Assembly (NCBI GenBank): GCA_947624455.1
Contig: CANQKL010000001.1
Span: 1-45,276, forward strand
Direction of reading: 5' to 3'
From: an uncultured Clostridia bacterium
GTDB lineage: Bacteria; Bacillota; Clostridia; UMGS1883
Length of the DNA: 45,276 nucleotides
Part shown: positions 1 to 7,017 of the stretch, in pieces
How the letters are laid out: each line of letters starts with the position of its first letter
Position numbering within the stretch: position 1 is the first letter of the stretch
Program-made: the position numbers and the translations under genes
The notes under the pieces: model-generated
The model's input: the letters and a program-made list of their open reading frames with translations, nothing else
What the model was told of the DNA's origin: nothing
Databases searched by the model: none

Positions 1-341
1 AGGGCATAAAAACCGCGCTCTGCACCAGCTCCCCCGAGAGCTACTTCCGCCCCGCCCTGGAGCGGCTGGGGGTCTATGACCTCTTTGACGCTTTCGCCAC
101 CACCGGCGAGGCCGGAGTCAGCAAGGCCGAGGCCGACGTTTTCCTCCTGGCCGCCCGCCGGGTGGGCGCGGCGGCGGCGGACTGCGCCGCCTTCGACGAC
201 ATTCCCGCCGCTATCCTTGGGGCGAAAAAGGCCGGCATGGAAACCGTCGGCGTTTTCGACCCCCGCAGCGCGGCCGACGAAGAGCTTATGCGGGGCATTT
301 GCGACCGCTACATCATGAACCTTAAAGAGTATTTTGAATAG
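1..341 (+). CDS. HAD-superfamily hydrolase, C-terminal part (5' truncated)
   Basis: Reading from base 3, 112 residues are open to a TAG stop at 339-341; the start lies outside the window. The peptide contains CTSSPESYFRPALERLG (cap-to-core motif II region), then GVSKAEADVFLLAARRVG, where the Lys matches the motif III Lys of HAD phosphatases, and CAAFDDIPAAILGAKKAGM, the motif IV acidic pair followed by the usual Ala-Gly-Met segment. This is the pattern of the beta-phosphoglucomutase/phosphoglycolate-phosphatase subfamily, soluble enzymes that cleave small phosphate esters through an Asp phosphoenzyme. The nucleophile Asp is not in the window, so catalysis cannot be checked and the substrate cannot be named. 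It ends 16 bases before argS, so co-transcription is likely. Confidence 0.85.
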   Translation, partial: GIKTALCTSSPESYFRPALERLGVYDLFDAFATTGEAGVSKAEADVFLLAARRVGAAAADCAAFDDIPAAILGAKKAGMETVGVFDPRSAADEELMRGICDRYIMNLKEYFE

Positions 342-357
342 TTTAGGAGTTGAACCT

Positions 358-2115
358 ATGAGAGCAATTACCGACGTCCTCACCGGCCTTGTCAGCGCCG
401 CCTTTGAAAAACAGGGCTACAGCCCCGAACTGGGGGCGGTGTCCGTTTCCGACCGCATGGATCTGTGTCAGTTCCAGTGCAACGGGGCTTTCGCCGCCGC
501 CAAGCTCTACCACAAGGCCCCCTTTATCGTGGCCGGGGAGGTTGCGGCTGTTCTGGCCGAAAATCCCGTCTTTGCCAAGGCCGAGGTGGTGAAGCCCGGC
601 TTCCTGAACCTGACCTTGGCCGACGACTTCCTCCTCTCCCTGATGAGGGACATCGCCGCCGACGAAAATCTTGGCGTTCCCCAGGCCGAAAAGCCCGAGA
701 CCATCATCATCGACTACGGCGGCCCCAACGTGGCCAAGCCCTTGCACATCGGTCATCTGCGCTCCGCCATAATCGGCGAGTCCATCAAGCGGCTGGCCCG
801 GGCCACCGGCAGAAGGGTTTACGGCGACATCCACATGGGCGACTGGGGCCTCCAGATCGGTCTGGTAATTGCCGAGCTGGCGAGTCGCCACCCTGACTGG
901 CCCTGCTTCGACCCCGATTTTCCCCAGGGCGGGGAGGTTCCCGAGCTGAACGTTGACCTTCTGAGCGAGGTTTACCCCGCCGCCTCCAAGCGCAGTAAGG
1001 AGGAGCCGGAGTTCAAGGCCGCCGCCCAGGCCGCCACCTTTGAGCTTCAGCGGGGGCGTTCCGGCTATATGGCCCTTTGGCGGGAGATAATGCGGGTCAG
1101 CGTGGCCGACCTCAAGGCCAACTATGCCCGGCTGGGCGTGGATTTTGACCTGTGGTACGGGGAGAGCGACGCCGACCGCTATGAGCCGAAGCTCCTTGAC
1201 ATACTCACCTCAAAGGGGCTTCTGGTGGAGAGCGAGGGCGCGAAGGTGGTGGAGGTGACCCAGGACGACGACAAGGCCCCCATGCCGCCGGTCATCATCA
1301 AAAAAAGCGACAATTCCAGCATTTACGCCACTACCGACCTGTCCACCATCATCCAGCGGCAGGAGGATTTCGACCCCGACCGAATCTGGTACGTGGTGGA
1401 TAAGCGCCAGAGCCTCCACTTCACCCAGGTGTTCCGCTGCGCCCGCAAGGCCGGACTGGTTCGGGAGGAGTGCGAGCTGGAGTTTTTGGGCTTCGGCACC
1501 ATGAACGGCTCTGACGGCCACGCCTATAAGACCCGGGACGGGGGAGTTATGCGTCTGAGCGACCTGCTGGACGCGGCTGAGTCCGCCGCCGCCGAAAAGC
1601 TTGCCGCCTCGGAGTTCACCCAGGGCGCGAACCTGAGCGATACCGCCCGCAAGGTGGGCATAGCCGCCGTCAAGTTTGGCGACCTCATCAACCACCGGAG
1701 CAAGGACTATGTCTTTGACATGGACAAATTCCTGTCCTTCGAGGGCAAGACCGGCACTTACCTGCTTTACAGCGTGACCCGCATCAACTCCATTCTCCGC
1801 CGGGCCGGTCTGGACGACGGCGCGCCCATGGCGGCTCAGCGCGTCTACACCGACGCGGAGCGGGAGCTGATGCTCACCATCCTCCTGTCCGGCGAGGCTT
1901 TCGTTCGGGCCTTTGACGAAAAGGCCCCCAACTATATATGCGAGAGCGCCTACGACTTGGCCGTGGCCTTCTCTCGGTTCTACCATGACAACCATATTCT
2001 CAGCGAGACAGACGGGGCCAAGCGTTCCGCCTGGCTGGGGCTTTGCGCCCTCACAAGGCGGCTCTTGATAAAGCATTTGGATGTGCTTGGTATCGAAGCC
2101 GTGGAAAGTATGTAG
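358..2115 (+). CDS. argS: Arginyl-tRNA synthetase
   Basis: Class I aminoacyl-tRNA synthetase that charges tRNA-Arg with arginine in the cytoplasm; 585 residues, normal for the family. The ATG at 358 follows AGGAG at 345-349 with an 8-base spacer; an in-frame TTG at 334 would overlap the upstream gene and has no such site. The N-terminal domain specific to ArgRS is followed by the class I signature HIGH in PLHIGHLRS near residue 129. The second signature is the degenerate KTRDGGVMRL, normal for ArgRS enzymes that lack a canonical KMSK. The C-terminal DALR-type anticodon-binding domain includes SFEGKTGTYLLYSVTRINSILRR and an end rich in Leu/Arg helices. It is followed by a terminator-like hairpin, so it is probably the last gene of its unit. 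Confidence 0.97.
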   Translation: MRAITDVLTGLVSAAFEKQGYSPELGAVSVSDRMDLCQFQCNGAFAAAKLYHKAPFIVAGEVAAVLAENPVFAKAEVVKPGFLNLTLADDFLLSLMRDIAADENLGVPQAEKPETIIIDYGGPNVAKPLHIGHLRSAIIGESIKRLARATGRRVYGDIHMGDWGLQIGLVIAELASRHPDWPCFDPDFPQGGEVPELNVDLLSEVYPAASKRSKEEPEFKAAAQAATFELQRGRSGYMALWREIMRVSVADLKANYARLGVDFDLWYGESDADRYEPKLLDILTSKGLLVESEGAKVVEVTQDDDKAPMPPVIIKKSDNSSIYATTDLSTIIQRQEDFDPDRIWYVVDKRQSLHFTQVFRCARKAGLVREECELEFLGFGTMNGSDGHAYKTRDGGVMRLSDLLDAAESAAAEKLAASEFTQGANLSDTARKVGIAAVKFGDLINHRSKDYVFDMDKFLSFEGKTGTYLLYSVTRINSILRRAGLDDGAPMAAQRVYTDAERELMLTILLSGEAFVRAFDEKAPNYICESAYDLAVAFSRFYHDNHILSETDGAKRSAWLGLCALTRRLLIKHLDVLGIEAVESM

Positions 2116-2160
2116 AAAAATAGAGTAAAAACACCTTAAAAACAAAGAAAAACAAAACTT

Positions 2161-2203
2161 AAAAATATTCCGGCAAGCCGAGCGCTTTCCGGGATATTTT
2201 TTT
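2161..2203 (+). terminator. Rho-independent terminator after argS
   Basis: AAAAATATTCCGG at 2161-2173 pairs with CCGGGATATTTTT at 2189-2201 (one G-T pair), and the descending arm runs into a T7 tract. It separates argS from the mraZ promoter. Confidence 0.7.
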
Positions 2204-2236
2204 GCAAAAAAAATTTGTGAATTTTTAAAAAAACAC

Positions 2237-2265
2237 TTGCAATTTCTGCAAGTAGGGTGTAAAAT
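2237..2265 (+). promoter_or_regulatory. Sigma-A type promoter of the dcw cluster (mraZ)
   Basis: TTGCAA at 2237-2242 and TAAAAT at 2260-2265 are separated by exactly 17 bases in an AT-rich region after the argS terminator. Predicted transcription start is near 2272, giving a roughly 50-nt leader to the mraZ GTG. No other good promoter is seen before murA. Confidence 0.75.
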
Positions 2266-2275
2266 ATAAGCAAAG

Positions 2276-2300
2276 GTGCAACTAAGTGCATAATTGTGCA
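2276..2300 (+). promoter_or_regulatory. Putative MraZ operator: three GTGCA boxes with 10-bp period
   Basis: GTGCA occurs at 2276-2280, 2286-2290 and 2296-2300, exactly one helical turn apart, just downstream of the predicted transcription start and upstream of the mraZ ribosome-binding site. MraZ proteins are known to bind short direct repeats at about 10-bp spacing in their own promoter (GTG-containing boxes in mollicutes, TGGG boxes in E. coli). Negative autoregulation of the cluster is the natural inference. A further GTG at 2257, inside the promoter spacer, is nearly in register. Confidence 0.6.
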
Positions 2301-2320
2301 ACAGAAGGCGGTGAGAGTCT

Positions 2321-2923
2321 GTGGATAACGAGGATATGAACAGCCGCGCCAACGGGGCGGCTGACTTTGGCGTTCCCGCCGGAAACGCTCCGGCCAACGG
2401 CGCCTTGGCCGACGGCGGAAAGCCCGCCCAGCCGGCCCCTTTGACGACCCCGGACTCTGGCCCCAAAGGCGCGGATACCGGCGAGGAAAAGGAGTTTTTG
2501 GGCAGATACTTCTTCAACATGGACTCCAAGGGCCGCGTGACCTTGCCCGCCAAGCTTCGGGAGGAGCTGGGCGAGGGCTTCTACGTCACCAACGGCTACG
2601 AGGGCTGCCTAAACATCTATGACCGCCGGGGCTGGGCCGAGTTCAGCGGCAAGATCAGGCGGCTCCCCTCCACAAACAAGGCCGCCCGCTTTATGCAGCG
2701 CACTTTCCTTTCCGGCGCGGACAGGCCCGAGCCGGACAAGCAGGGCAAAATACTTATCACCCCGCCCCACCGCCAGTACGCCGGCCTCGTCAAGGAGGTC
2801 GTGATTTTGGGCGTGGGCGACCACATCGAGATCTGGGATCTCCAACGGTGGAACGATTACAACAGCGACAACATGAGCCTTGAGGAGGCCGCCGAGGAGC
2901 TGGACAAGCTCATGTGGGAATGA
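2321..2923 (+). CDS. mraZ: Transcriptional regulator MraZ with N-terminal extension
   Basis: DNA-binding regulator of the division/cell-wall cluster. The core holds two SpoVT-AbrB-type repeats, roughly residues 61-105 (NMDSKGRVTLPAKLREELG) and 135-180 (DKQGKILITPPHRQYAGL). The core would be 141 residues, the family's usual size, but the frame starts 59 residues earlier at GTG 2321. That GTG is preceded by AAGGCGGTGAG at 2304-2314, a nearly perfect ribosome-binding site. The extension (residues 1-59) is rich in Ala, Gly, Pro and Asn and looks disordered. An alternative start is TTG 2498, which has AAGGAG directly upstream (short spacer) and would give the classic length. The gene is first in the cluster, behind the operator-like boxes at 2276-2300. 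Identity is secure; the start is not. Confidence 0.93.
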   Translation: MDNEDMNSRANGAADFGVPAGNAPANGALADGGKPAQPAPLTTPDSGPKGADTGEEKEFLGRYFFNMDSKGRVTLPAKLREELGEGFYVTNGYEGCLNIYDRRGWAEFSGKIRRLPSTNKAARFMQRTFLSGADRPEPDKQGKILITPPHRQYAGLVKEVVILGVGDHIEIWDLQRWNDYNSDNMSLEEAAEELDKLMWE

Positions 2924-2997
2924 GCGGCCCGGCGGGGGCATGATATTTATCCGCCTAAGTACTTTTGTGGCAAAAAAATCGAAGCGAGGTGCGGCCC

Positions 2998-3930
2998 GTG
3001 ACCGACGATTTTGAACACTTGACAGTGCTTGCCCAGGAAACAGTCGATCAGCTCCAGGTTCGGCCCGGCGGGCTTTACGTGGACTTCACCCTTGGGGGCG
3101 GGGGCCACAGCGCGATCATATTGGAGCGGGGCGGCAGAGTCGTGGGCATAGACCGGGATCAAAGCGCCATAGACCACTGTAAAGAGCGGTTTTCGGAGCT
3201 GGGGGACAGGTTCACGCCCGTCCATGACAACTTGAGGAACGTGAAAAATATACTGGCGGGCCTGGGGCTGGACAGCCCCGACGGTATTGTGGCCGACCTG
3301 GGCGTTTCCTCGCCTCAGTTGGACAAGCCCGAGCGGGGGTTCTCCTACATGAGCGACGCTCCGCTGGATATGCGGATGGATCCCTCACAGAGCTTGACCG
3401 CCAGGGACGTGGTGAACGGCTACTCCGAGGCGGAGCTGTTCAGGGTCATCAGCCAGTTCGGCGAGGAACGCTGGGCCTCCCGAATAGCGAGATTTATCGA
3501 CGAAAGACGAAAGCAGGAGCCTGTGGAAACGACGGGCCAGCTTGTGGAAATAATCAAGGCCGCCATACCGGCGTCCGCCCGCAAAGACGGGCCGCATCCG
3601 GCAAAGCGGACTTTTCAGGCCATCAGGATAGAGGTCAACGGCGAATTGGATATTTTGGAGGGGGCCGTGCGCTCCGGCGTGGACGCCTTGAAAAAAGGGG
3701 GCCGGATAGCGGTGATCACCTTCCACAGCCTTGAGGACAGGATAGTTAAAAACACCTTCGCCGCCCTGGAAAGGGGCTGCGAGTGTCCGAAGGATTTTCC
3801 GGTCTGCGTCTGCGGGAAAAAGCCGGAGGTGCGCGTCCTCACCCGGCGGCCGATAACCCCTTCCGCCGCAGAGCTGGAAAGCAACCCCCGCGCCAGGAGC
3901 AGCAAGCTCAGGGCCGCTGAAAAAATATAG
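2998..3930 (+). CDS. rsmH: 16S rRNA (cytosine-1402-N4)-methyltransferase RsmH
   Basis: S-adenosylmethionine-dependent methyltransferase (MraW) that modifies the ribosomal P-site region. The GTG at 2998 is preceded by GAGGT at 2986-2990, and the product has 310 residues, the family norm. The SAM-binding loop is DFTLGGGGHS at residues 29-38, followed by VVGIDRDQ with the ribose-binding Asp. Other family landmarks are DGIVADLGVSSPQLD, RGFSYMSDAPLDMRMD, HPAKRTFQAIRIEVN and AVITFHSLEDRIVK. Near the end come several Cys residues (CECPKDFPVCVCG), common in clostridial RsmH. It sits second in the dcw cluster, 74 bases after mraZ and presumably on the same transcript. Confidence 0.97.
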   Translation: MTDDFEHLTVLAQETVDQLQVRPGGLYVDFTLGGGGHSAIILERGGRVVGIDRDQSAIDHCKERFSELGDRFTPVHDNLRNVKNILAGLGLDSPDGIVADLGVSSPQLDKPERGFSYMSDAPLDMRMDPSQSLTARDVVNGYSEAELFRVISQFGEERWASRIARFIDERRKQEPVETTGQLVEIIKAAIPASARKDGPHPAKRTFQAIRIEVNGELDILEGAVRSGVDALKKGGRIAVITFHSLEDRIVKNTFAALERGCECPKDFPVCVCGKKPEVRVLTRRPITPSAAELESNPRARSSKLRAAEKI

Positions 3931-3970
3931 CGGGCCAGACCCGCGCCGAGACCCTTTCGCCCGAGTCGGG

Positions 3971-4003
3971 CGGAGGGAGAGGTTATTTTCTATGATTCAT
4001 TGA
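3971..4003 (+). promoter_or_regulatory. Ribosome-binding site plus 3-codon minigene ahead of the ftsL-like gene
   Basis: The best ribosome-binding site in this gap, GGAGGGAGAGG at 3971-3981, serves the ATG at 3992. That ATG reads Met-Ile-His and then TGA at 4001-4003, in the same frame as the ftsL-like gene. The next possible starts are TTG 4004, directly abutting the stop, and ATG 4010, neither with a good site of its own. Either a tiny leader controls translation by re-initiation, or the N-terminus has been shortened by a nonsense mutation. Confidence 0.5.
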
Positions 4004-4009
4004 TTGGGG

Positions 4010-4513
4010 ATGAGCGTATTGTACGCGGTTCAGGGTTCCAACGCCCTTCAGGAAGCTTATGTGCCGGAGGAGCTGGTCGAGGAATCGGTCGTCCAAACTC
4101 CTAAAAAGAAGCCCTCGGCCCGCCGCGTTCCCCGGAAACGGGGCCTTACGGGCCAGAAAAAGGCGGCGATCATGGGCGTTGTGCTTGCCCTGTCGGTCAT
4201 GGCCTTTATCGTGCAGGTGCTCATGGCGAATTTGAATACGAATTACAGGATTCTCAGCCAGAAAAAGAAGGAGCTGAGCGGGCTTGAGGCCCAGGTCGAG
4301 CAGCTTGCCTCGGAGACCGAGGGCGCGGCGGTAGTGACCGTCACCGAGGAACAGGCGGCGGAGCTGGGACTGTACAAGGCGGACAAGGACAGGGTGGTAT
4401 ATATCTCCCTGGACGACACAGACTCGGGCCAGGTGCTGGCCGAGGACGACAGCAACGTGGGGCTGCACGCCTTCTTTAACAAAGTTGCGGCCATCATGGA
4501 ATATTTTTATTGA
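4010..4513 (+). CDS. ftsL: FtsL-like septum-formation initiator protein
   Basis: Bitopic membrane protein of the divisome, recognised by architecture and position rather than strong sequence motifs. From ATG 4010 it has 167 residues. A long cytoplasmic N-terminus contains a basic stretch (PKKKPSARRVPRKRG, about 31-46). One membrane segment lies at about 52-73, followed by a coiled coil at about 75-104 (ILSQKKKELSGLEAQVEQLA). It lies between rsmH and the septal penicillin-binding protein, the standard ftsL slot. The family is poorly conserved and normally about 90-120 residues, so this one is long: the N-terminal cytoplasmic part and a Ser/Asp-rich C-terminal tail ending in FFNKVAAIMEYFY are extra. 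In the extracytoplasmic complex it should pair with FtsQ/DivIB. The start is uncertain (TTG 4004 or ATG 4010). Confidence 0.75.
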   Translation: MSVLYAVQGSNALQEAYVPEELVEESVVQTPKKKPSARRVPRKRGLTGQKKAAIMGVVLALSVMAFIVQVLMANLNTNYRILSQKKKELSGLEAQVEQLASETEGAAVVTVTEEQAAELGLYKADKDRVVYISLDDTDSGQVLAEDDSNVGLHAFFNKVAAIMEYFY

Positions 4514-4784
4514 CGATGAAGTAAGATGTAGAGAACGAACACGGCGGCCCGGCAAAGCCCGTCTCAAAACGGCCGAAGGGCCGGAGCAAGAGCGTGAGGC
4601 CCCGGGCGCGTAGAGTAGATCTCATACCCTGGCCGATAGGGAAAACCGTTAGTTTTCCCCAAGGCGAGCCGCCCGACTGGGAAAGGGCGCCGCCCAGGCC
4701 GTTGGCAAGGACGCCGAAGAGTTCGACACGCTCGTGGGGAGTGAAACTTCACTCCCCGTTTGTCGTATGTGGAAGGGAGTTCGC
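4514..4784 (+). other. 271-bp structured gap inside the dcw cluster
   Basis: No credible gene. The stretch is GC-rich and holds two perfect hairpins: GGGAAAAC/GTTTTCCC at 4639-4659 and GGGGAGTGAA/TTCACTCCCC at 4736-4757 (10 bp, 2-base loop). The second ends 13 bases before the ribosome-binding site of the PBP gene. Neither has a T tract, so they do not look like ordinary terminators. Small hairpin repeats inserted in an operon, or a regulatory RNA for the PBP gene, are both possible. Confidence 0.6.
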
Positions 4785-6998
4785 ATGAATAAGGGAAAAC
4801 TGGCAATTAAAGGCCGAATACACGTTATCACGATGCTGATGGCCCTGGCCTTCGCCTTTTTGGCGGGGGTGCTGGCCTGGAGGCAGTTCGTTCAGGGGGC
4901 GGAGCTTAAGGCCGGAGCAGCCGCGCTCCAGACCCGGGATCAGAAGATAGCCTCCAAGCGGGGGAATATTTACGACCGGAACATGAACATTCTCGCCACC
5001 AGCGGCACAGCCGAGAGGATATACCTTAACCCCAAGCTCGTCTCCCAGACTGAGGAGGCCGCCCGGAAGAAAAAGGCCGAGGACGAGGCTAAGGCCGCCA
5101 AGGACGGGGGCAAAGTGGGGGAGTATCCGGACGTGAATCTCAGCGAAAAGATAGTCAACGTCCTGACCACTAACCTGGGAGTGACCGAGGAGTGGGTCAG
5201 GGAGCAGCTTGCAAAGACGGACAGAGTTTCCATCGAGGTCAAGGCCAACGTGGAGAAATCCGTGGCCGACAAGGTTCGCGAGGCCGATCTGACGGGCATT
5301 GAATTTGTGGGCGACACCAAGCGGTACTATCCCAACGGCAATTTGGCCTCCCACGTTTTGGGCTTCTGCGGCAAGGACGGTCAGGGCCTGGAGGGCCTGG
5401 AAAACATATTGGAGGATCAGCTCAGCGGCACAGCCGGGCGAGTCCGCTCCGCCAAGAGCGCGGGCAACGGGGATATGCCGTTCCAGTACGAGACTTACGA
5501 GGCCGCCCAGGACGGCAACAACGTTATCCTCACCATCGACAAGACCATTCAGCAGATAGTGGAGAACCACCTCCAAACCGCCTATGAGGAAAACAAGCTG
5601 GGCAACGGCGCAGCCTCCATCGTCATGAACCCCAAGAACGGGGAGATATACGCCATGGCGGTGGCCCCCAGCTATGACCTGGGCAATTACAGCGTGATCG
5701 AGGATCCCACCCTGCTTGCCCAGGTGGATAAGTTACTGAACGAGCATAACGCCGAGTATCAGGAGGCCCGTCGGCGCATCGAGAACGGCGAGGCCGAAAA
5801 GGGCGACGAGGACATAAAGGAAATGACCTACGACGAGGCCTACGGTCAGATATTGATGAAAATGCGCCGGAACAAGGCCGTGGTGGATTCCTACGAGCCA
5901 GGCTCCACCTTTAAGACGGTGACGGCCTCCGCCGCCCTTGAGGAGGACGTTGTGAAGCTGGACGACACCTTCGTCTGCACCGGCTCCAAGACAGTCAAGG
6001 ACAGGGTGATCCACTGCTCCAAGCGGGAGGGCCACGGCCCCGAGACCTTTGTGGACGGCATAAAGAACTCCTGTAACCCCGTGTTTATGGAGGTGGGGGC
6101 CAGGCTGGGCGCGGAGAAGTTCAACAAGTACTTTCAAGCCTTCGGCCTCACTGAAAAGACGGGCTTCCTGATCCCCGGCGAGACGGCGGGCATCCATTAC
6201 GACCTGGATCAGCTTGGGCCGGTGGAGCTGGCCACCAGCTCCTTCGGTCAGGGCTTCACGGTGACGCCCTTACAGATGGTGCGGGCCGTCAGCGCGGTGG
6301 TCAACGGCGGTTATCTGATGGAACCCCACATCGTCAAGGCCTACACCGACAGCGAGGGGAATATCACCGAAACCGTGGATCCCGTTGTGGTGCGCCAGGT
6401 CATATCCGAACAGACCAGCGCCACCATGCGCGACGTGCTTGAAAGGGTAGTTTCCGAGGGCGGCGGCAGCCAGGCCTATGTGAAGGGCTACCGCATCGGC
6501 GGCAAGACCGGCACCAGCGAAAAGCAGCCCCGTAACAACAACCTGTACGTGGCCTCCTTCGTGGGCTTTGCCCCCGCCGACGACCCGGAAATAGTCTGCC
6601 TGGTCATTCTTGACGAGCCGATGAACGGCGTGCATTACGGCGGCACCATCGCCGCCCCCGTGGCCGGAGCCATAATCGCCGAGACTCTCCAATACCTGGG
6701 CTATGAGCCTCAGTACAGCGACGAGGATGAGGAAGCCGTTCGCATATCCGTTCCCGATATAACCGGCGACGGCTTGGATTCCGCCGCCGCCCGGCTGGAG
6801 GAGCTGGGACTCAGGCTCACGGTCAAGGGCGACGGAAGCTCGGTTCTGCGGCAGATACCTGCCCCCGGCGCTTCCCTCAGAAGCGGCAGCATAGTTATCG
6901 CCTACACCGACGAGGAGGCCGCCGAGGACGCCGACTCGGGCGGAGACTTGGAGGACATAGAGAATTCGGAGGACTCCGGGGAAGAGACAGAGCAATAA
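4785..6998 (+). CDS. Septal penicillin-binding protein with PASTA domain (FtsI/SpoVD type)
   Basis: Class B transpeptidase that cross-links peptidoglycan at the division septum or in spore cortex. The ATG at 4785 follows GGAAGGGAG, giving 737 residues. One signal-anchor helix (about 13-31) is followed by a dimerisation domain containing KRGNIYDRNMNILA, with a charged Lys/Glu/Ala insert near residues 85-105. The penicillin-binding domain carries the serine nucleophile motif STFK at 374-377, SCN at 429-431 and KTGT at 574-577. A single PASTA domain (about 648-707) precedes a very acidic 30-residue tail. Sequence alone does not separate vegetative PBP2B/FtsI from sporulation SpoVD; a PASTA domain and a place next to murE occur in both. 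Confidence 0.93.
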   Translation: MNKGKLAIKGRIHVITMLMALAFAFLAGVLAWRQFVQGAELKAGAAALQTRDQKIASKRGNIYDRNMNILATSGTAERIYLNPKLVSQTEEAARKKKAEDEAKAAKDGGKVGEYPDVNLSEKIVNVLTTNLGVTEEWVREQLAKTDRVSIEVKANVEKSVADKVREADLTGIEFVGDTKRYYPNGNLASHVLGFCGKDGQGLEGLENILEDQLSGTAGRVRSAKSAGNGDMPFQYETYEAAQDGNNVILTIDKTIQQIVENHLQTAYEENKLGNGAASIVMNPKNGEIYAMAVAPSYDLGNYSVIEDPTLLAQVDKLLNEHNAEYQEARRRIENGEAEKGDEDIKEMTYDEAYGQILMKMRRNKAVVDSYEPGSTFKTVTASAALEEDVVKLDDTFVCTGSKTVKDRVIHCSKREGHGPETFVDGIKNSCNPVFMEVGARLGAEKFNKYFQAFGLTEKTGFLIPGETAGIHYDLDQLGPVELATSSFGQGFTVTPLQMVRAVSAVVNGGYLMEPHIVKAYTDSEGNITETVDPVVVRQVISEQTSATMRDVLERVVSEGGGSQAYVKGYRIGGKTGTSEKQPRNNNLYVASFVGFAPADDPEIVCLVILDEPMNGVHYGGTIAAPVAGAIIAETLQYLGYEPQYSDEDEEAVRISVPDITGDGLDSAAARLEELGLRLTVKGDGSSVLRQIPAPGASLRSGSIVIAYTDEEAAEDADSGGDLEDIENSEDSGEETEQ

Positions 6999-7017
6999 AA
7001 TTTAAAGGAGTAATATT

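Noticed and set aside
1210..2553. Long open frame on the minus strand opposite argS and mraZ
   Set aside because: It is antisense to two well-identified genes, spans the AT-rich promoter region and has no family resemblance; GC-rich codon use makes long antisense frames common here.
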